Below, piece by piece: positions 18,889 through 27,086 of a stretch of 64,000 nt of DNA. Positions within the stretch are counted from its first letter, which is position 1, and each line of letters starts with the position of its first letter. The DNA is taken from assembly GCA_020637805.1 (NCBI GenBank), contig JACKJU010000002.1, forward strand, positions 186,001-250,000, written 5' to 3'. A program made the translations under genes and the position numbers. This DNA is from Nitratireductor sp. (GTDB taxonomy: Bacteria; Pseudomonadota; Alphaproteobacteria; Rhizobiales; Rhizobiaceae). Below the pieces are notes generated by a model. That model had not been told where the DNA came from. It ran no database searches and saw only the letters and a list, made by a program, of their open reading frames with translations.

Positions 18889-20154
18889 TCAGCGGTCCGG
18901 CGTGTGCCAGTCGCTTTCGACCTGCTTGCGGCGCGACAGGCGGATGGCAAGGCCGAGTGCAACACCCGTGCCGATGGCCACCGTCAGGTCGACCAGAACT
19001 GTCAGTACGAGGGTGAGGAGCAGCAGGAAGATGTCGGAGGGCCGTCCCTTGGCATACTCACCCCATTTGTGTGGCTCGGTCATGTTCCATGCGGTGATGA
19101 TCAGTAGGGCTGCGAGCGCGGGCATTGCCAGAGTTCCGGCAAGTGGCGCTGCCACCAGCATGATGACGAGAACCGCAATTGCGTGGACGATACCAGCTAC
19201 GGGTGTCTTGCCGCCGGCCTTGATGTTGGTGGCGGTACGCGCAATCGCGCCGGTTGCCGGCAGGCCGGTGAAAAGGGACGAGCCAATATTGGCGATGCCC
19301 TGGGCGGTCAGTTCGGCATTGGGCCGGTGATGCCCCTCGATCATCCTGTCCGCGACCATGGCCGACAGGAGCGACTCCACGCCTGCCAGGAATGCGATGG
19401 TGATGGCGGACGGAATCAGTTCGACAAACCGGCTCCAGGAAAAGTGCGGTAGTTCGGGCCAGGGCAAGGTGGAGGGAAGTTCCCCGAAGCGCGATGCCAG
19501 CGTATCGGCCTGAAGCGGCAGCAGGAACGGCAGCGCAGAGCCGATCGCTATTGCAAAGATGAGACCCGGAAAACGCGGCCAGAGCCGGCGGAAGGCGACG
19601 ATCAGGATCAGGGTCACAAGCGCAATGATGAGCGCGGACAGGCTGAAGCTGTCGCGGGCATGCCAGAGCGCGGGGATCTTTTCGAGAAAATCGGCGGGGT
19701 CATGCTCCGGCTTGAGGCCGAGGAAATCCTTGAGCTGGCTGGTGCCGATGATGATGCCGATGCCGATCGTGAAGCCGTTCACGACAGCGTCGGGAACGAA
19801 GGCGATCAGCCGTCCTGCCCGGAACCACCCCGCGATGACGAGCAAAACTCCCGCCATCATGGTCGCCATGACAAGCCCGTCATAGCCATGCTCGGCGATG
19901 ACCGAGAAAACCACGACGATGAAAGCGCCGGTCGGTCCGCCAATCTGCACCCTGCTGCCGCCGAAAAGCGAGATCAGGAGGCCAGCTACGATGGCGGTGA
20001 CCAGTCCCTTGGCGGGGTCTGCACCCGAGGCGATGGCAATGGCGAGGCTCAGTGGAATGGCAACGAATGCCACCGTGAGACCAGCGAAAAGGTCTGAAAG
20101 GAACAGCGACCGGTCATAGGTCCTGATCGTCGTGAGAATCTTGGGAGTGCGCAT
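18889..20154 (-). CDS. SulP family anion transporter lacking a STAS domain
   Basis: 421 residues with 10-12 hydrophobic segments and SulP family motifs (DLFAGLTVAFVAIPLSLAIA at the start, TGAFIVVVFSV, GIANIGSSLFTGLPATGAIA). SulP proteins carry sulfate, bicarbonate or dicarboxylates. The chain ends shortly after the last helix with a basic tail, so the usual C-terminal STAS regulatory domain is absent. It is divergent from adhC across 189 bases and convergent with the MDR gene. The transported anion cannot be told. Confidence 0.88.
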   Translation of the reverse strand: MRTPKILTTIRTYDRSLFLSDLFAGLTVAFVAIPLSLAIAIASGADPAKGLVTAIVAGLLISLFGGSRVQIGGPTGAFIVVVFSVIAEHGYDGLVMATMMAGVLLVIAGWFRAGRLIAFVPDAVVNGFTIGIGIIIGTSQLKDFLGLKPEHDPADFLEKIPALWHARDSFSLSALIIALVTLILIVAFRRLWPRFPGLIFAIAIGSALPFLLPLQADTLASRFGELPSTLPWPELPHFSWSRFVELIPSAITIAFLAGVESLLSAMVADRMIEGHHRPNAELTAQGIANIGSSLFTGLPATGAIARTATNIKAGGKTPVAGIVHAIAVLVIMLVAAPLAGTLAMPALAALLIITAWNMTEPHKWGEYAKGRPSDIFLLLLTLVLTVLVDLTVAIGTGVALGLAIRLSRRKQVESDWHTPDR

Positions 20155-20343
20155 GGGTAGTCCTGGAAGGAATGCACGCTACATAGCATTCCATCGGTGG
20201 GCGCGCCAAGCTCTCTGCCGAAAACAAATTTTCCTCGCCGGGCAAATCATTGTCTACGCAGGGTCGATACAGCCTTGCCCTCGCGGACCAATCGGCTAGG
20301 GTGCCCGCAACATCAGCATACCATCTGCAAACGGAGGACACCC

Positions 20344-21468
20344 ATGAAAACACGCGCCGCAGTCGCCTTCGAGGCCGGCAAGCCGCTGGAAATCGTCGAA
20401 GTAGACCTGGAAGGCCCCAAGGAGGGCGAGGTTCTCATCGAGATCAAGGCAACGGGCATCTGCCACACCGACGAATTCACACTTTCCGGTGCAGATCCCG
20501 AAGGCATTTTCCCAGTAATTCTCGGTCATGAGGGTGCAGGCGTGGTCGTGGATGTGGGGCCGGGCGTCAAGTCGGTGAAGAAGGGCGATCATGTCATTCC
20601 GCTCTACACGCCAGAATGCCGCGAATGCCCTTCGTGCCTGTCGCGCAAGACCAATCTCTGCACGTCCATTCGCGCAACGCAGGGGCAGGGCCTCATGCCG
20701 GACGGCACGACGCGCTTCTCCTACAAGGGCAAGCCGATCTATCACTACATGGGCTGCTCGACATTCTCCAACTACACGGTGCTGCCGGAAATCGCGGTAG
20801 CCAAGATCGACGAGAACGCTCCATTCGACAAGGTCTGCTATGTGGGCTGCGGCGTGACGACCGGTGTTGGCGCGGTGCTGAACACGGCGAAGGTCAACCA
20901 GGGCGCGACTGCTGCGGTCTTCGGCCTTGGCGGCATCGGCCTCAACGTCATTCAGGGGCTGAAACTTGCCGGAGCCGACATGATCATCGGTGTCGACATC
21001 AATGACGACAAGGAAGAGTGGGGCCGCAAGTTTGGAATGACCCACTTCGTCAACCCGAAGAAGGTCGACAATGTCGTCAACGAAATCGTCAACATGACCA
21101 AACGCGGCGCGGACCAGATCGGCGGAGCCGACTACACCTTCGACTGCACGGGCAATGTGAATGTCATGCGGCAGGCGCTGGAGTGTTCGCATCGCGGCTG
21201 GGGTGAATCGATCATCATCGGCGTCGCTGGGGCAGGCCAGGAGATTTCCACCCGTCCGTTCCAGCTTGTCACGGGCCGTGTCTGGAAAGGAACCGCCTTC
21301 GGTGGTGCAAGGGGCCGTACCGATGTGCCGAAGATTGTCGACTGGTACATGAACGGCAAGATCGAGATCGACCCGATGATCACGCATATCCTCAAGCTGG
21401 AGGATATCAACAAGGGCTTCGACCTGATGCATGAAGGCAAGTCGATCCGAAGTGTCGTGGTCTTCTGA
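20344..21468 (+). CDS. adhC: S-(hydroxymethyl)glutathione dehydrogenase (class III alcohol dehydrogenase)
   Basis: 374 residues; the ATG has GGAGGA six bases upstream. Catalytic zinc ligands are seen in GICHTDEF (C40) and GHEGAG (H62); structural zinc ligands in ECRECPSCLSRKTNLC (C92, C95, C98, C106). The NAD-binding motif is GLGGIGLNVIQG. Sequence and length fit the FrmA/AdhC group that oxidises S-hydroxymethylglutathione, the adduct of formaldehyde and glutathione. The next enzyme, S-formylglutathione hydrolase, is encoded 2.2 kb downstream on the same strand, separated by unrelated small genes. Confidence 0.95.
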   Translation: MKTRAAVAFEAGKPLEIVEVDLEGPKEGEVLIEIKATGICHTDEFTLSGADPEGIFPVILGHEGAGVVVDVGPGVKSVKKGDHVIPLYTPECRECPSCLSRKTNLCTSIRATQGQGLMPDGTTRFSYKGKPIYHYMGCSTFSNYTVLPEIAVAKIDENAPFDKVCYVGCGVTTGVGAVLNTAKVNQGATAAVFGLGGIGLNVIQGLKLAGADMIIGVDINDDKEEWGRKFGMTHFVNPKKVDNVVNEIVNMTKRGADQIGGADYTFDCTGNVNVMRQALECSHRGWGESIIIGVAGAGQEISTRPFQLVTGRVWKGTAFGGARGRTDVPKIVDWYMNGKIEIDPMITHILKLEDINKGFDLMHEGKSIRSVVVF

Positions 21469-21478
21469 CCGCATCGGT

Positions 21479-21526
21479 TTGGGGCGGATTGCACTTGGAG
21501 CGAATTACACTTGGGGCGCATTACAA
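21479..21526 (+). repeat. three tandem 16-nt repeats before the lipoprotein gene
   Basis: Three head-to-tail 16-nt units (21479-21494, 21495-21510, 21511-21526) follow the consensus TTGGRGCGNATTRCAM. They fill most of the space between the adhC stop and the lipoprotein start, ending 17 bases before the ATG. Their direct spacing of 1.5 helical turns could suit repeated protein binding, or they may be slippage products. Confidence 0.7.
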
Positions 21527-21542
21527 GAGAAGGAACATTCGA

Positions 21543-22199
21543 ATGATTTCCAATCGAAAAGCACTGAGCCTCGCATTCTTCCTCCCGGCATTCGCCCTGC
21601 TTCAGGGGTGTTCCGACAACGACGCGGACCAACAGACGGTTGCCAAGAAGACAACTGAAGTGACGAAGGACGTTGCACCTGAGACGGCCAAGGCCGAGCC
21701 GGAAAAGAAACCGGCGGATACCGCTGCCAAGGAAGTTGCAGAAGCCCCCGCGACGCAGGAAGAGCCGGTGGCGGAGGTTTCGCCAGCAGATGATGGTGCA
21801 TCTGCCACTCCCGACAATCCCGAAGCGATGCTTTCGTCTGCAGACAAACTGGAGGGTGATACGCTCGAAGCAGTTGCATTCGAACGCGGGCCAGGCAAAC
21901 CGCCCTATGTGGGTGTGTGGGCTGCAAGCCCGAGCGGCTGCGCTCTGATCGACCAGGATGTTTATGACAGTTTTGCTGTTATCACCCCTGACGCCATTCG
22001 GCAGTTCGAGGAGATTTGCAGTTATACGCCGTCACCTGCTACATCAAACGTGCACCATCTTGATGCGACTTGCCAGGCGGAAGGCGAAACCAGCAATCGT
22101 GTCATTACGATCGAGATGACCAACAGCCAGACCATAACTTTCCAGAATCAGGAAGGTGGAAACAGTTGGGAAATGTTCCGCTGTAACCTGCCTCGCTAG
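21543..22199 (+). CDS. putative lipoprotein with Ala/Glu/Pro-rich linker
   Basis: 218 residues from an ATG preceded by AGAGAAGGAA. The signal peptide ends in ALLQGC, a lipobox-like site with Cys22 as likely lipidation site, although Gln at -2 is unusual. About 80 residues rich in Ala, Glu, Lys and Pro follow (PEKKPADTAAKEVAEAP), probably an extended linker across the periplasm. The C-terminal 95 residues form a small domain with three further Cys (SGCALID, EEICSY, DATCQAE) and MFRCNL at the end. No family was recognised. It might respond to the repeats upstream. Confidence 0.6.
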   Translation: MISNRKALSLAFFLPAFALLQGCSDNDADQQTVAKKTTEVTKDVAPETAKAEPEKKPADTAAKEVAEAPATQEEPVAEVSPADDGASATPDNPEAMLSSADKLEGDTLEAVAFERGPGKPPYVGVWAASPSGCALIDQDVYDSFAVITPDAIRQFEEICSYTPSPATSNVHHLDATCQAEGETSNRVITIEMTNSQTITFQNQEGGNSWEMFRCNLPR

Positions 22200-22310
22200 G
22201 TTACCACCCAGGGTCTGGCTCACATCAATTGAACCAGTAGCGCTGATATAGCCGCTCTTTTATGCCGCACTTCTTGTGGCTGGCCGGTTCAAAGAAAAAC
22301 AGGAGAAGCC

Positions 22311-22700
22311 ATGACTGACAACGACACCATTTTTGATGGGAGCCCGGATGGAGACACGCTTGGGAGCCGCATCGTGCGGGCACGTGAGGCTGTCGGACTG
22401 ACGACAATGGATTTGTCGAAACGCATCGGAGTGAAGAAACAGACCATGGAAGCGTGGGAAAGGGATCGTTCCGAGCCGCGCGCAAACCAGGCGATGAACC
22501 TTGCAGGCATTCTGGGCGTCACGCCCACCTGGTTGCTTTCAGGGTTGGGCAACGCTCCATCGGAAGAGGTGGTATCTGTGGAAATCAGGTCGATCAGGGC
22601 GCATCTCGACGAAATAATGGATTTGCGCAAGCGTACCGAGGACAGCATCTCGGCGATCCAGACCATTCTCGATCGCATGGTTGAACGCGAAAACGACTAG
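22311..22700 (+). CDS. small XRE-type helix-turn-helix regulator
   Basis: 129 residues. Residues 16-73 form a lambda-repressor-like HTH (GSRIVRAREAVGLTTMDLSK, then RIGVKKQTMEAWERDRSEPR, typical recognition-helix pattern, then LAGILGVTPTWLLSG). The C-terminal 55 residues are helical and charged, probably a dimerising coiled coil. ATG at 22311 has GGAGAAG upstream. It stands alone, followed by a shared terminator. Its targets are unknown. Confidence 0.85.
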   Translation: MTDNDTIFDGSPDGDTLGSRIVRAREAVGLTTMDLSKRIGVKKQTMEAWERDRSEPRANQAMNLAGILGVTPTWLLSGLGNAPSEEVVSVEIRSIRAHLDEIMDLRKRTEDSISAIQTILDRMVEREND

Positions 22701-22716
22701 GCAATCAGATTGAAGT

Positions 22717-22750
22717 AAAGGCCGGAGATGCATGATCTCCGGCCTTTCCA
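22717..22750. terminator. bidirectional terminator
   Basis: Thirteen-base perfect stem AAAGGCCGGAGAT / ATCTCCGGCCTTT with a five-base loop. It serves the XRE gene on the plus strand and the 56-residue gene on the minus strand. Confidence 0.85.
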
Positions 22751-22756
22751 TTCTTG

Positions 22757-22927
22757 TTATTTGCCGTCGGGAACTTTCAACTCGATGCTTACACTCTTCT
22801 CGTTTGTGAAGCCGCCATTGACCACGTAATAAGCGCCGGCGGCGAGAGCGATCAGCAATATGGCTGCAACGAACCATCCGGCACCTGAGCCGGAGCGAAC
22901 GACGGTCACCTTTTCATTGTCAGACAT
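22757..22927 (-). CDS. 56-residue single-pass membrane protein
   Basis: A short frame with good support: ATG preceded by GAGGGA at nine bases, one clear transmembrane helix (WFVAAILLIALAAGAYYVV, residues 18-36), a basic N-terminus (MSDNEKVTVVRSGSG) and a polar C-terminal tail ending VPDGK. It ends at the shared terminator. The next gene upstream on the same strand is a DUF3309-type mini-membrane protein, 10 bases away, so both may form one transcript. No function can be assigned; the topology predicts a periplasmic C-terminus. Confidence 0.7.
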   Translation of the reverse strand: MSDNEKVTVVRSGSGAGWFVAAILLIALAAGAYYVVNGGFTNEKSVSIELKVPDGK

Positions 22928-22937
22928 GATGATCCCT

Positions 22938-23096
22938 CTATATTCGGCCCATCAGGGCAAGAACGATCACGACGATGAGAATCAGGCCGACGATGCCGCC
23001 CGGTCCGTAGCCCCAGCCCCTGCTGTGCGGCCACGCCGGAATGGCACCTAGAAGTGCCAGGATCAGGATGATGATGAGAATTGTGCCCAAAGACAT
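22938..23096 (-). CDS. DUF3309 family mini membrane protein
   Basis: 52 residues starting MSLGTILIIILILALLGA, then a middle PAWPHSRGWGYGPGG and a second hydrophobic helix GIVGLILIVVIVLALMGRI. This hydrophobic-PxWPHSxxWGYxPSG-hydrophobic arrangement is the DUF3309 family, common in Proteobacteria and of unknown function. The start was chosen at the second Met of a longer frame, because the family begins there and upstream residues are not conserved-looking. It is 10 bases upstream of the 56-residue membrane gene on the same strand. Confidence 0.85.
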   Translation of the reverse strand: MSLGTILIIILILALLGAIPAWPHSRGWGYGPGGIVGLILIVVIVLALMGRI

Positions 23097-23196
23097 GGTG
23101 GTTTCGCCTTTCTTGTTATTGACCCACTGTCGGCAATAACGCCCCGAGGGCAATTTGGTTGCCTTGGACAAATGACGAGGTAAAGGAGGCCTTCAG

Positions 23197-23697
23197 TTGA
23201 GCGAGGAAGGTGCGGCAAGATCGGCAGACCCGTCCGGCCCCCCGGTGGTGTTTGTCGATGCAGATGCCTGCCCGGTAAAGCCGGAGATACTCAAGGTCGC
23301 CGGGCGACATGAACTCGAAGTCATTCTGGTGTCCAATGGCGGTTTGCGTCCGACGCGCGATCCAAAAGTGAGGAACGTCATCGTCTCTGACGGATTCGAT
23401 GCAGCCGATGACTGGATTGCCGACAATGCAGCATCCGGTGACATTGCCGTGACGGCGGACGTGCCTCTCGCGGTACGCCTCGTTGAGAAAGGTGTCGTCG
23501 TTCTGGATCCGAAAGGGCGGCCCTTGGGCAAGGACAACATCGGCATGGCTTCTGCGATGCGCAACCTCAATCAGGACCTGCGCGAGGCAGGCGTCATCAG
23601 CGGATTCAATGCACCCTTCTCGCAACGTGATCGATCGGCGTTTCTGCAGGCGATGGACAAAGCGGTGCGTCATGCAATGAATGCCCGAAGAGCTTGA
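23197..23697 (+). CDS. YaiI/YqxD family (DUF188) protein
   Basis: 166 residues from a TTG start with a strong AAAGGAGG seven bases upstream. The family core is VVFVDADACPVKPEILKVA, followed by VSNGG, NVIVSDGFDAADDWIADNA and the PIN-like end DPKGRPLGKDNIGMASAMR. These are small cytoplasmic proteins with a PIN-like nuclease fold, of unknown biological role. Its end overlaps the longer start option of fghA by four bases. Confidence 0.9.
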   Translation: MSEEGAARSADPSGPPVVFVDADACPVKPEILKVAGRHELEVILVSNGGLRPTRDPKVRNVIVSDGFDAADDWIADNAASGDIAVTADVPLAVRLVEKGVVVLDPKGRPLGKDNIGMASAMRNLNQDLREAGVISGFNAPFSQRDRSAFLQAMDKAVRHAMNARRA

Positions 23698-23723
23698 AAT
23701 TCAAAAGGAAAAGACAGGCACCA

Positions 23724-24569
23724 ATGAAGACGATATCGATCAATAGATCCTACGGCGGAACTCAGGGCGTCTATAGCCACGTGGCAGAGACGACCAATTG
23801 CGAGATGACCTTCGCGGTTTTCGTCCCGCCACAGGCGGAAAACCGGAAATGCCCAGTGCTCTGGTATCTCTCGGGCCTCACCTGCACGCATGCCAACGTG
23901 ATAGAGAAGGGTGAATATCGGCGCGCGGCAGCGGAACACGGGATCATAGTTGTCTGTCCCGATACCAGCCCGCGCGGCGAGGAGGTGGCCGACGTGGCGG
24001 ATGACTGGCAGATCGGCAAGGGCGCCGGTTTCTATGTCGATGCGACCCAGGCCCCCTGGTCGCAGCACTACAAGATGTATTCCTACATCACCCGCGAATT
24101 GCCGGAGCTCATTGCCGCCAATTTCAGTTCCCCCGATGCCGGCGCAGACATGAGCCGGCAGGGTATCTTCGGTCATTCCATGGGCGGGCACGGCGCGCTT
24201 ACCATTGCCCTGAAGAACCCGGAAACCTTCCGGTCGTGCTCTGCCTTCGCCCCGATTGCACAGCCTTCCACCGCGGACTGGTCCAACGGCACGCTCGCGC
24301 AGTATCTCGGGGAAGATCCGGCGAACTGGCGCGAGTACGATGCCACCCTGCTGATCGAGGATGGAAAGCGATTTCCCGAGTTCCTTGCCGACCAGGGAAC
24401 GGCAGACCAGTTCCTCGACAAGTGCAATCCGCAGGCACTTGAAACGGCATGCGCAAATGCTGGCATCCCGCTGACCCTGCGCATGCAGGAGGGCTACGAC
24501 CACTCGTATTATTTCATTTCGTCCTTCATGGCAGACCACATTGCCTGGCACGCAGAGCGATTGAAGTGA
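23724..24569 (+). CDS. fghA: S-formylglutathione hydrolase
   Basis: 281 residues of the esterase D family. GIFGHSMGGHGA carries the nucleophilic Ser; LDKCNP and EGYDHSYYFISSF late in the chain contain the Asp region and the catalytic His. It hydrolyses S-formylglutathione to formate and glutathione, the second step after AdhC. The ATG at 23724 (MKTISINRSYGGTQGVYSH) fits the family N-terminus; an ATG 30 bases upstream, overlapping the previous stop, is possible. Formate dehydrogenase and Gfa are not in the window. Confidence 0.95.
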   Translation: MKTISINRSYGGTQGVYSHVAETTNCEMTFAVFVPPQAENRKCPVLWYLSGLTCTHANVIEKGEYRRAAAEHGIIVVCPDTSPRGEEVADVADDWQIGKGAGFYVDATQAPWSQHYKMYSYITRELPELIAANFSSPDAGADMSRQGIFGHSMGGHGALTIALKNPETFRSCSAFAPIAQPSTADWSNGTLAQYLGEDPANWREYDATLLIEDGKRFPEFLADQGTADQFLDKCNPQALETACANAGIPLTLRMQEGYDHSYYFISSFMADHIAWHAERLK

Positions 24570-24616
24570 TCTGAACGGACAGGGGCGGTTCGCAAAACGG
24601 CCTCGTGGAAGAAAAA

Positions 24617-24650
24617 AAGGGCGCGGAAATTTCCGCGCCCTTCGTTTATC
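24617..24650. terminator. bidirectional terminator between fghA and dctP copy 2
   Basis: Perfect palindrome: AAGGGCGCGGAAA followed at once by its complement. A-run on the left and T-rich sequence on the right let it stop transcription of both convergent genes. Confidence 0.88.
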
Positions 24651-24666
24651 TGCTTGTCAAACCAGC

Positions 24667-25713
24667 TTACTGATATTTGTCGATCAGTTCATTGGCCTGC
24701 TTGATCAGGGCCTCGCCATCGATGCCCTTTTCCTTCATGTCGGCAATCCAGCGGGCGCGAACCGGCTCGGCTGCCTTCTTCCAGCGTGCCACCTCGGCTG
24801 CGTCGAGTGTGACGATGCTGTTGCCGTTCTTTTCAGCGATTGCACGGCCGGGTGCATCGCCTGCCAGCATTTCCTCGGCGGCAAGCGTCGTCAGTGCCAT
24901 TCCCGACTGTTCGTCGATGATCTTCTTCAGGTCATCGGGCAGCTTGTTGTAGCTGTCCCAGTTCATGGCGCAGATGATCGTTGCGGTGTAGAGGGCCTCA
25001 TCGCCCGAGAACTCGACATGGTTGGTGGCGAGCTCGGCCAGCTTGATGGCCGGGGTCACTTCCCACGGAATGACCGTGGCGTCGATAACGCCCTTCGACA
25101 GGGCCTCGGGAATCGCCGGCAGCGGCATGCCGACCGGTATTGCCTTGAGTTCCTTGAGCATGTCGGTGATGACACGTGTCGGGCCGCGAACTTTCAGGCC
25201 CTCCATGTCCTCAAGCTTTGTGACCGGGCTCTTGGAATGGATCAGGCCGGGGCCGTGGACCCAGGCACCAAGCATCTTCAGATCCTTGAATTCCTCATTT
25301 TGCAGCGTGGTTTCGGTCAGTTCCCAATAGGCCTTGGAAGTGGCAACCGAGCCACGCATCATGAAGGGCAGTTCGAAGACCTCGGACTTCGGATAGCGGC
25401 CAGGCGTATAGCCGACCACGGTCATGATGATGTCGGCAACGCCGTCGCGAGCCTGGTCAATCAGTTCGGGCGGTCTTCCGCCAAGGGCCATCGCATCGAA
25501 GTGCTCGATCTTGATGCGGCCGCCGGATTTCTCCTCGATCGACTGTGCCCAGGGTTTCAGGATCTTTGCCGGCACTGTTGCCTGCGGCGGCAGGAACTGA
25601 TGCAGTTTCAGCGTAACTTCCTGTGCCGAAGCCGGTACAAGGTTTGTGGTTAGCGCAAACATGCCGGCAAGAGCCCCGGCAACTGCACCCTTCAAAAGGC
25701 TGCGTCTGAACAT
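24667..25713 (-). CDS. dctP: TRAP transporter substrate-binding protein (DctP family), copy 2
   Basis: 348 residues. The ATG preceded by GGGAGGA starts MFRRSLLKG, a good twin-arginine motif, then a hydrophobic stretch ending ASAQ. The mature protein shares long stretches with copy 1 at 5763-6806: VTLKLHQFLPPQ, VVGYTPGR, SEVFELPFMM, WVHGPGL, VIPWEVT, EKGIDG. The two are therefore close paralogues binding probably related solutes. No permease genes adjoin. It is divergent from a MarR regulator across 121 bases, which probably controls it. Confidence 0.93.
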   Translation of the reverse strand: MFRRSLLKGAVAGALAGMFALTTNLVPASAQEVTLKLHQFLPPQATVPAKILKPWAQSIEEKSGGRIKIEHFDAMALGGRPPELIDQARDGVADIIMTVVGYTPGRYPKSEVFELPFMMRGSVATSKAYWELTETTLQNEEFKDLKMLGAWVHGPGLIHSKSPVTKLEDMEGLKVRGPTRVITDMLKELKAIPVGMPLPAIPEALSKGVIDATVIPWEVTPAIKLAELATNHVEFSGDEALYTATIICAMNWDSYNKLPDDLKKIIDEQSGMALTTLAAEEMLAGDAPGRAIAEKNGNSIVTLDAAEVARWKKAAEPVRARWIADMKEKGIDGEALIKQANELIDKYQ

Positions 25714-25834
25714 GTAATCCTCCCAGTTGATGTTCAATTCGTTTACCGCATAAACTATTCGCAATCGCGAGGATTTTGTAAAGTCCACAAATAGACGTAC
25801 GGGAAGCACGGCTTCCCGCTGGGAGGGAATTCAC

Positions 25835-26347
25835 ATGACTGCGGGACATCCCGATACCGGTTTGTTGCACGATCTGGCCGGGCATCTGCTGCGGCACGCG
25901 TTCAATCGCGGGCAGCATACCTTCGAAGTCACGTTCAAGGGCGAGGGGATCACGCCGCTGCAGTTCATGATCGTCGAACTGGTCGCCAGCAATGACGGAG
26001 TGGCGCATTGGCAGATCGGCGAGGCAATGGGTACATCTGCCTCGGTGGTGACGACAACGCTCAAACCGCTCATCGAGGGCGGATGGATATCGCGGCAAAA
26101 CTCCCATGGTGACCGAAGGCGGATCATCTACCGCCTCACGAAGGAGGGTGCTGAGCGGCACCGGAACCTCCGGCCCAGGCTGGCAAGTTCGGAGGACTTG
26201 CTGCTCGAGGCCCTGAACGAAAGCGAACGCAGCGAGTTCAAGCGAATGCTGTTGCTGGTGGGAGGGCTAGCGCAAGCGCAGCACGAGGCCGGTGAAAATG
26301 CACTCACGCGCAACAAAGGCAGGGAGAAAGCCGATGCAAAGGCTTGA
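25835..26347 (+). CDS. MarR family transcriptional regulator
   Basis: 170 residues with a winged helix-turn-helix: GITPLQFMIVELVASND, HWQIGEAMGTSASVVTTTLK as HTH, then the wing NSHGDRRRIIYRLTKEG. MarR proteins usually repress and are released by aromatic or phenolic ligands. It is divergent from the TRAP binding protein and overlaps the following DUF3237 gene by 14 bases, so uptake, regulator and DUF3237 may form one unit for an aromatic or acid substrate (inference). ATG preceded by GGGAGGGAAT. Confidence 0.9.
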   Translation: MTAGHPDTGLLHDLAGHLLRHAFNRGQHTFEVTFKGEGITPLQFMIVELVASNDGVAHWQIGEAMGTSASVVTTTLKPLIEGGWISRQNSHGDRRRIIYRLTKEGAERHRNLRPRLASSEDLLLEALNESERSEFKRMLLLVGGLAQAQHEAGENALTRNKGREKADAKA

Positions 26348-26795
26348 GGCGAAGCTCGAACATTTCTGCGACCTTGAGGTGGAACTCGGAGACATCATCG
26401 AGATGGGCGCGGGCAGGGGAGGCATGCGCCGGATCATTCCGATTATCGGGGGCAGGGTCAGGGGGACGGTCAATGGCGAGATACTGAACATTGGCGCAGA
26501 CTGGCAAACGGTATACCCGGACGGGCTTGCGGAACTCGATACGCGCTATTCCTTCCGGACCGATGACGGCGCCGTAGTGGAAATCATCAACTATGGCTTC
26601 CGGCATGGTCCGAAAGAGGTGATCGAGGCCATAGCGCGTGGCGAGGATGTCGATCCGGCAAGCTACTACATGCGCACCCATGCCCGGCTCGAAACCGGTC
26701 ACCCGGAATATGCGTGGCTCAATCGCATGCTGTTCGTGGGGTCGGGCACGCGGCACAAGTCAAAGGTCCATGTGACGCTCTACAAACTGGTTTGA
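26334..26795 (+). CDS. DUF3237 family protein
   Basis: 153 residues from an ATG inside the end of the MarR gene, with GGGAGA upstream. The arrangement fits DUF3237: an early GRRGMRRIIPIIGGRVRG-type strand pattern (here GRGGMRRIIPIIGG), then LNIGADWQ, DTRYSFRTDDGAVVEI, and a late YYMRTHARLETG plus LNRMLFVGSGTR. The predicted fold is a small beta barrel; function is unknown, though family members are often near aromatic degradation genes. Translational coupling with marR suggests a shared role. Confidence 0.85.
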   Translation: MQRLEAKLEHFCDLEVELGDIIEMGAGRGGMRRIIPIIGGRVRGTVNGEILNIGADWQTVYPDGLAELDTRYSFRTDDGAVVEIINYGFRHGPKEVIEAIARGEDVDPASYYMRTHARLETGHPEYAWLNRMLFVGSGTRHKSKVHVTLYKLV

Positions 26796-26831
26796 CATCG
26801 TTACCGGCGCAGACGCGCTGGATAATTCAAT

Positions 26832-26851
26832 TTACGTTGACGTTAACGGAA
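26832..26851. promoter_or_regulatory. LiuR-like operator before the acyl-CoA ligase gene
   Basis: TTACGTTGACGTTAACGGAA contains the near-palindrome ACGTTAACG. A matching site lies just before the SCP2 gene at 61588-61602, and the TTTTG that follows is also shared. The shape agrees with sites of MerR-family LiuR regulators of acyl-CoA and branched-chain breakdown; assignment is inference. Confidence 0.5.
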
Positions 26852-27086
26852 GTTTTGTCTAGATCATCCGTCGGCGGCAATCGAGGTACGGTATCGGGCG
26901 GAAGATGTTGCGCGAAGCCACTGCGCCACACTGGCGGTCAGAGGCGTTGGCGGGGAGTTGCCTTGATCGCCTTGTGACAACCATGAAGTGGTGCTCTGAT
27001 TTCTTCTTCAAGACAAGAAATCACAACATATTGAAAGACTTGAACCAAAAAACTGGTAGAATTGCCCTAAAATCTGGGAGGAATTG

